Source: Deltaproteobacteria bacterium (GTDB lineage Bacteria; Desulfobacterota; Desulfarculia; Adiutricales; JAFDHD01). Taken from it: a stretch of DNA of 55,750 bases. Made by a program: the position numbers and the translations under genes. The notes below the pieces were generated by a model, which had not been told where the DNA came from, did no database searches, and worked only from the letters and a program-made list of their open reading frames with translations. Within the stretch, counting starts at the first letter, position 1, and each line of letters starts with the position of its first letter. Where the stretch lies: contig JAFDHD010000002.1 in the NCBI GenBank assembly GCA_019308995.1, positions 66,946 to 122,695 of the forward strand, read 5' to 3'. Shown one piece after another: positions 51,587 through 55,750 of the stretch.

Positions 51587-53119
51587 TCAATAAAGCGACC
51601 GGTATGGATTCTGCCTCATGGATTCCAGGCGGTTCAGGCCGGTGATGTACGCCTTGGCGCTGGCGATGATGATGTCCGGGTCGGATCCCTGTCCCAGTGC
51701 CACCCGGCCGTTTTCCTGGAGGCGCACGGTCACCTCGCCCTGAGCATCGGTCCCTCCGGTTAGACTGCTGATGCTGAAATGGATAAGCTTGCTCTGGGTT
51801 CCGGTCATTTTAGCGATGGTGTTATAGGTAGCGTCAATAGGCCCGGTGCCAAAACCCGCTCCCACCACCTGCTCGCCGTTGATTTCAATGGCCACCGTGG
51901 CCGTAGGACGGACAGTCGTGCCGGCGCTGACATTCAGATACACGAGCTTGTATTTCTCCGGGATTCGGACCAGTTCATCGGCCACGATAGCTTCGATGTC
52001 CTCATCAAAGACCTCTTTCTTCTTATCCGCCACCTCCTTGAACCGCCTGAAGAGGCGATTGAGGTCTTCAGCAGAAACCTTATAACCCAGGCTTTCCAGC
52101 TTATCCCTGAAGGCGTGGCGGCCTGAGGTTTTCCCGAGCACCAGCTTGCTTTTCTTGACGCCGATGTCCTGAGGCCGCATGATTTCGTATGTTACGGCTT
52201 CCTTGAGGACTCCATCCTGATGAATGCCTGATTCATGGGCAAAGGCGTTGGCCCCAATAATGGCCTTGTTGGACTGGACGGCCAGACCGGTGATCGTGCT
52301 GACCAGACGACTGGTGGCATAGATTTCAGCGGCATTAACGCGGGTATCGAGCCCGAGTAAGTCTGTTCGGGTCTTAAGGAGCATCACCACCTCCTCAAGA
52401 GCAGTATTGCCAGCCCTTTCGCCGATGCCATTGATTGTTACCTCGACCTGACGGGCGCCATTGAGTATAGCCGCCAGGGAGTTTGCCGTAGCCAGACCCA
52501 GATCGTTATGACAGTGAATGCTGATTATCGCCTTATCAATGTACGGTACGTTGTCGAAGAGATGCCTGATCAGGCCGCCGAACTCAGAAGGGATGGCATA
52601 CCCGACCGTGTCCGGGATGTTGATGGTTGTTGCGCCGGCGTCAATGGTCGCCTCGACCACCTGAACCAGGTAGTCCCGGTCGGTCCGGGAAGCGTCCATG
52701 GGTGAAAATTCAACGTTTGAAGTATGCTTGGAGGCTTGCCGGACTCCGGCCACGGCCATCTCAAGGACTTGTTCCCTGGTCATCTGAAGCTGGTATTTGA
52801 GATGGATGTCCGAAGTGGATAAAAAGACATGCAGCCGAGGATCCTCAGCCATGGCAATAGCCTCCCAGGAAACCTCAATGTCCTTCTCAACGGGCCTGGT
52901 CAGGGCGGTGATCTGGCAGTCTCTGATCTCTTTGGCCATAAGGCTCACGGCTTCAAAGTCTCCCTGCGATGTCATGGGGAAGCCAGCCTCAATCACATCC
53001 ACCTGTAACTTGGCCAGGGCCCGGGCCACCCTCAGCTTTTGGCTGACGTTCATGCTGGCGCCCGGTGATTGCTCTCCGTCGCGTAATGTGGTGTCAAAAA
53101 TAATTACTCGATCAGCCAT
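51587..53119 (-). CDS. leuA: 2-isopropylmalate synthase
   Basis: A 510-residue LeuA with catalytic (about 1-390) and C-terminal regulatory domains: IIFDTTLRDGEQSPGASMNV, then SIHCHNDLGLATANSLAAIL and NAFAHESGIHQDGVLKE. The C-terminal LeuA dimer domain (about 390-510) suggests leucine feedback control. It condenses 2-oxoisovalerate with acetyl-CoA, the first committed step. It is the first structural gene, 217 bases downstream of the attenuator terminator. Confidence 0.96.
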   Translation of the reverse strand: MADRVIIFDTTLRDGEQSPGASMNVSQKLRVARALAKLQVDVIEAGFPMTSQGDFEAVSLMAKEIRDCQITALTRPVEKDIEVSWEAIAMAEDPRLHVFLSTSDIHLKYQLQMTREQVLEMAVAGVRQASKHTSNVEFSPMDASRTDRDYLVQVVEATIDAGATTINIPDTVGYAIPSEFGGLIRHLFDNVPYIDKAIISIHCHNDLGLATANSLAAILNGARQVEVTINGIGERAGNTALEEVVMLLKTRTDLLGLDTRVNAAEIYATSRLVSTITGLAVQSNKAIIGANAFAHESGIHQDGVLKEAVTYEIMRPQDIGVKKSKLVLGKTSGRHAFRDKLESLGYKVSAEDLNRLFRRFKEVADKKKEVFDEDIEAIVADELVRIPEKYKLVYLNVSAGTTVRPTATVAIEINGEQVVGAGFGTGPIDATYNTIAKMTGTQSKLIHFSISSLTGGTDAQGEVTVRLQENGRVALGQGSDPDIIIASAKAYITGLNRLESMRQNPYRSLY

Positions 53120-53335
53120 CCTTACCTCCAGTTAAACGAGTGTAATTATTACCCCAGCGTTACGAGGTCGGTCAAGCACTTTGGGGTTAAATCCTCCAAC
53201 CGATCCTCTTCCCAGGAGATGGACTCTCACTATCGTAAGGAAAGAGCCACCTCACTCCAATCGCTTTAAGGCCGCTTTCAGAACTCCAGGTCCAGAAAAA
53301 TCTCGGATCGAACGCGCCTCAAAAGATAAACCCAT
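53120..53335. other. leader region between the attenuator and leuA
   Basis: No gene seen; a plus-strand frame across 53181-53387 is spurious. On the minus strand this is the transcribed spacer between the terminator and leuA, with CTGGAGGTAAG before the leuA ATG as ribosome site. Confidence 0.5.
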
Positions 53336-53362
53336 AAAAAAACCCCGCCTTGGTGGCGGGGT
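53336..53362 (-). terminator. leu attenuator terminator
   Basis: On the minus strand ACCCCGCC and GGCGGGGT form a perfect 8-bp stem with a five-base loop, followed by seven T residues. It lies 32 bases past the leader peptide stop and 217 bases before leuA, on the leu coding strand. The 3' arm is duplicated exactly inside the leader peptide gene (53403-53410). Confidence 0.9.
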
Positions 53363-53393
53363 CTTTAATGCGCTAAGGTCTAGCTAAACGTGA

Positions 53394-53468
53394 CTATAAA
53401 CCACCCCGCCCCTGACAGCCGGTAAGGCCCAGAAGTAAAAGCAGGGATAATTTCAAGCCACGCTTCAT
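53394..53468 (-). CDS. leuL: leucine-rich leader peptide of the leu operon
   Basis: A 24-residue ORF: MKRGLKLSLLLLLGLTGC then QGRGGL. Nine of 24 residues are leucine, with five consecutive Leu at positions 9-13 using CTG, CTT, TTA, CTT, CTG. AGGAG lies 10 bases upstream of the ATG. Bases encoding residues 20-23 contain GGCGGGGT, identical to the terminator 3' arm. CCCTG in codons 8-9 can pair with CAGGG in codons 19-20. This is the layout of ribosome-mediated attenuation. The peptide also resembles a lipoprotein signal with LTGC, so a tiny lipoprotein remains an alternative. Confidence 0.7.
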   Translation of the reverse strand: MKRGLKLSLLLLLGLTGCQGRGGL

Positions 53469-53496
53469 TTTCAGTTCACTCCTAAAAAGCTGTTTA

Positions 53497-53526
53497 TAAA
53501 TAAACTATATTGATAGGTTATGTCAA
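53497..53526 (-). promoter_or_regulatory. probable promoter of the leu operon
   Basis: On the minus strand TTGACA (53526-53521), an 18-base spacer and TATTTA (53502-53497). Transcription would start near 53490, about 20 bases before the leader peptide ATG. Confidence 0.65.
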
Positions 53527-53705
53527 GTTAAATTTTACCTTTTCCAAATTAAGGTGGTTGATGGGCCAAGGGAGAGTTTAATATTAATCATTCCTTGACT
53601 GGAAATTATGGATTCATCCAGTCTAGCCTGAGACCGCCTCGGTTGACTTATGATTCGCAAGCCTGATACCCTATGAGATCATTAATCGAGAAGGGATGAT
53701 CCAAT
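53527..53705. other. divergent spacer between the leu promoter and the DUF362 gene
   Basis: AT-rich, no gene seen. It presumably also holds the promoter of the plus-strand DUF362 gene; no clear boxes identified. Confidence 0.4.
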
Positions 53706-54833
53706 ATGAAGAGCAAGGTATATGCGTGCGATATGCGGGCCGGGTACCGGGAAAACATGTTTGAAAAACTCGGCCGGCTTCTCGATGCTGTCGGATTAAG
53801 CCAGGGAATAAGGGCCCGGGACCTGGTTGCAATAAAATTACATTTCGGAGAAAAAGGCAACACCGGTTTTGTGAGGCCGGTTTTCGTGCGCCAGGTGGTA
53901 GATAAAATCAAATCCTTGCAGGCCCAGCCTTTCCTGACAGACGCCAATACCCTCTATGGCGGCGTTCGGAACGATTCGGCGCACCACCTTATAACTGCTA
54001 TTGAAAATGGATTTGCCTTCTCCGTAATCCAGGCCCCGCTAATCATCGCCGACGGCCTGAAAGGCACCGCGGCCACCGAGGTCAAGATCAACCTGGAACG
54101 TATCCAGAGAGCCTATATCGCCACTGATATCGTTGAAGCTGACGCCCTGGTCAGTCTGGCCCACTTCAAAGGACATGAGCTGACAGGGTTTGGAGGAACG
54201 CTCAAAAACTTAGGCATGGGCTGCGCGGCGCGGCGAGGCAAGCTGGCCCAGCACTCCAACCTGTCGCCCAAGGTCAAATCCAAAAACTGTGACGCCTGCG
54301 GGGACTGTGTCGAGGCTTGCGCCCAGTCAGCCATCTCCATAATTGAAATAGAGAAAAGAAAAAAAGCCCGTATCAATCCTGAGAAATGCATTGGCTGCGG
54401 AGAATGCATCCTGGTGTGTCCGAACGATGCCATTCGGGTTCAATGGAACAAATCAATCCCTGAATTCATGGAGAAGATGGCGGAATACGCCGCGGCCGTC
54501 CTGAAAAATAAGAAAGGGAAGGCCTTTCTGCTCAACTTCCTGACCCAAATCTCGCCTGCCTGCGACTGTACGCCCCACACCGACGCCTCAATCGTGCGCG
54601 ATGTGGGTATCCTGGCTTCCACGGACCCCGTGGCCATTGATCAGGCCTCTGTGGACCTGGTCAACCAGGAGCCCGGGCTTCCTGGAGCCTGCCCCGCCCA
54701 AGGAATTAAACCGGGTCAGGACAAATTCCGTGCGCTTTATCCCAAGGTGGACTGGTCAATTCAGCTAGAGTACGGCCAGAAGATCGGACTAGGCTCCCGA
54801 GACTACGATCTCGAGTGGCTTAAAACGAAATAG
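53706..54833 (+). CDS. DUF362 protein with two 4Fe-4S ferredoxin motifs
   Basis: A 375-residue cytoplasmic protein. Residues 1-190 and 260-375 form a DUF362 domain (VAIKLHFGEKGNTGFVRPVF, FLTDANTLYGGVRNDSAHHL, SLAHFKGHELTGFGGTLKNL). Between them is a bacterial ferredoxin module with CDACGDCVEACAQSAI and CIGCGECILVCPNDAI. The first motif has Ala instead of Pro after the last cysteine. Family members occur in anaerobes and are thought to be redox proteins; the reaction is unknown. It stands alone on the plus strand, starting near the leu promoter. Confidence 0.88.
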   Translation: MKSKVYACDMRAGYRENMFEKLGRLLDAVGLSQGIRARDLVAIKLHFGEKGNTGFVRPVFVRQVVDKIKSLQAQPFLTDANTLYGGVRNDSAHHLITAIENGFAFSVIQAPLIIADGLKGTAATEVKINLERIQRAYIATDIVEADALVSLAHFKGHELTGFGGTLKNLGMGCAARRGKLAQHSNLSPKVKSKNCDACGDCVEACAQSAISIIEIEKRKKARINPEKCIGCGECILVCPNDAIRVQWNKSIPEFMEKMAEYAAAVLKNKKGKAFLLNFLTQISPACDCTPHTDASIVRDVGILASTDPVAIDQASVDLVNQEPGLPGACPAQGIKPGQDKFRALYPKVDWSIQLEYGQKIGLGSRDYDLEWLKTK

Positions 54834-54975
54834 GCGCTTAAGGCTAAAACGTATGAGGCATTGATAGGTAAGTGTCGCTTTTAATAACACGGGCAAGCAA
54901 TCTGGAAAGCGGGCCTGCATTAATAACATCTCCACCATCATTCAAGTGATCAGCTACCGAAATCAGGGCGTCTTC

Positions 54976-55750
54976 TCAACCCCATAATAACAAAGGAATC
55001 AGGCCCAGCAGGCCGATAAAAGCCACGGCAATCAATAAAAGAAGGATAAATGGCAGAAATAAAATAGCGAATAAGACCCGGAGGACCCCGATACCATGAG
55101 CCTGGCTCAGGCCAATAACCTGAAGGACGATCATCCAGATACCGGACACCAGGCCGCCGATGATCGGAACGATGTTAAAAATATAGCCGGCCATAACATA
55201 GGACAGGACGCGAAAGGTGGCTTCAAAACCGCTTTTATTGCCCCAGACAAGGATCAGCAAGAAATGGGTGAATAAGGAGTAAATAAAGAGACCGATTACG
55301 ACCATAAAAGGCACCGAGGCCAAAAGAATAAATACCTGTCCTAATCGGAAGGATGATAAAGGGCCGAGGTCGCTCATGGAAGAGCCGAACATTAAGGGCA
55401 TCCACTCTCCCAGCCCGGAACCCCCTCTGGTAAGGCCCCACAGGAGAGGCCAGAAGATGGAAAAACACAGGCCGATGGAACCAACCAACACGGCGAAGAC
55501 CAGGGGAGACATTATGCCGCCCCTGATAGGCATCCGGGCAAAAAACTCTCCCGGTTGAAAAAGAACCATCCGGACTGTAATGAAAAAATCAGCGAAAAAA
55601 CCGCCCTGCCGGCCCTCCCAGGGAATGTTGATCCAGGACGCAGCGGCTTGACCGGCCTCCTCGACACCTGGCATTACGACCGGTGCGCCTCTCTCCGGTT
55701 CCATTTGCTCCACCGGCGAAGCCTGCTCCTCAAAAGCAAACGTCTCTGAA
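54976..55750 (-). CDS. YIP1 family membrane protein (partial at window edge)
   Basis: At least 257 residues. From about the GTG at 55713 the protein has a hydrophilic stretch, then the YIP1 domain with WEGRQGGFFADFFITVRMVL, QPGEFFARMP and about five membrane helices. The frame stays open to the right edge and reads ETFAFEEQASPVEQMEPERG upstream of that GTG. ETFAFE resembles the end of the CPxCxxxFxFE zinc-ribbon (MJ0042-like) found at the N-terminus of related proteins, so the true start probably lies outside the window. Function of bacterial YIP1 proteins is unknown; membrane organisation or trafficking is a guess. Confidence 0.75.
   Translation of the reverse strand, partial: SETFAFEEQASPVEQMEPERGAPVVMPGVEEAGQAAASWINIPWEGRQGGFFADFFITVRMVLFQPGEFFARMPIRGGIMSPLVFAVLVGSIGLCFSIFWPLLWGLTRGGSGLGEWMPLMFGSSMSDLGPLSSFRLGQVFILLASVPFMVVIGLFIYSLFTHFLLILVWGNKSGFEATFRVLSYVMAGYIFNIVPIIGGLVSGIWMIVLQVIGLSQAHGIGVLRVLFAILFLPFILLLLIAVAFIGLLGLIPLLLWG

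Noticed and set aside
1-55750. tRNA, rRNA or riboswitch genes
   Set aside because: Scanning the gaps by eye I saw no cloverleaf with a GGTTCGAATCC-like arm and no conserved riboswitch core; a covariance-model scan would be decisive.

Overview
The window reads as chromosomal DNA of an anaerobic Desulfobacterota ('Deltaproteobacteria') species with moderately high GC. This rests on a four-subunit 2-oxoacid:ferredoxin oxidoreductase beside fabD, a fused TIGR03960-type radical SAM/DUF2344 protein next to RNase G, a tilS-ftsH-folP-glmM cluster, beta-oxidation type genes (acyl-CoA dehydrogenase, thiolase, acyl-CoA ligase) and a DUF362 ferredoxin-like protein. I found no rRNA, tRNA, CRISPR array, transposase or prophage.

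Layout. 1-5.8 kb (minus): a LolCDE-like export operon (outer-membrane barrel, ATPase, two FtsX-type permeases, LolA-like periplasmic protein) lying between two gene remnants, a TetR regulator lacking its DNA-binding half and the tail of an MFS transporter. 5.8-11 kb (minus): RNase G, the radical SAM/DUF2344 fusion, an orphan MlaF-like ATPase and a small unknown protein. 11.5-20.7 kb (minus): thiolase, SDR dehydrogenase and a Liv-type ABC importer (livKHM-acyl-CoA ligase-livGF). 21.3-23.1 kb (minus): a GDP-mannose dehydratase/glycosyltransferase pair bracketed by two copies of a short palindrome. 23.3-25.1 kb (minus): a large acyl-CoA dehydrogenase. 25.6-30.6 kb (plus): sucCD, queH, a small unknown protein, rsmE and a zinc-ribbon protein with a very acidic tail. 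31-34.7 kb (minus): fabD-korDABC. 34.8-43.3 kb (minus): serine hydrolase, LD-carboxypeptidase, coaX, glmM, folP, ftsH, tilS. 43.4-45.2 kb (plus): a cyclic-nucleotide-binding/PilZ protein, a Nudix hydrolase and an AMMECR1 protein. 45.2-53.1 kb (minus): leuA-leuC-leuD-leuB-asd-class II aldolase-rsmD-coaD. 53.7-55.75 kb: a DUF362 ferredoxin protein (plus) and a YIP1 membrane protein (minus) that runs off the right edge.

How the genes fit together. The Liv importer with its own CoA ligase, the acyl-CoA dehydrogenase, SDR and thiolase suggest uptake and beta-oxidation of a carboxylic acid. KorDABC and SucCD would join 2-oxoacid oxidation to ferredoxin reduction and substrate-level phosphorylation. 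The ftsH cluster serves envelope precursor, folate and tRNA functions. The leu genes form one long biosynthetic unit.

The best regulatory find is a leucine attenuator upstream of leuA. It has a 24-residue leader peptide with nine leucines, a terminator, and a leader segment identical to the terminator 3' arm that can form the competing antiterminator. Also notable are a GDP-mannose dehydratase whose only plausible start is ATT, a perfect FNR-type box at 21.1 kb, a MlaF-like ATPase lacking the H-loop histidine, and several decayed gene fragments that ORF-length gene calling would miss.
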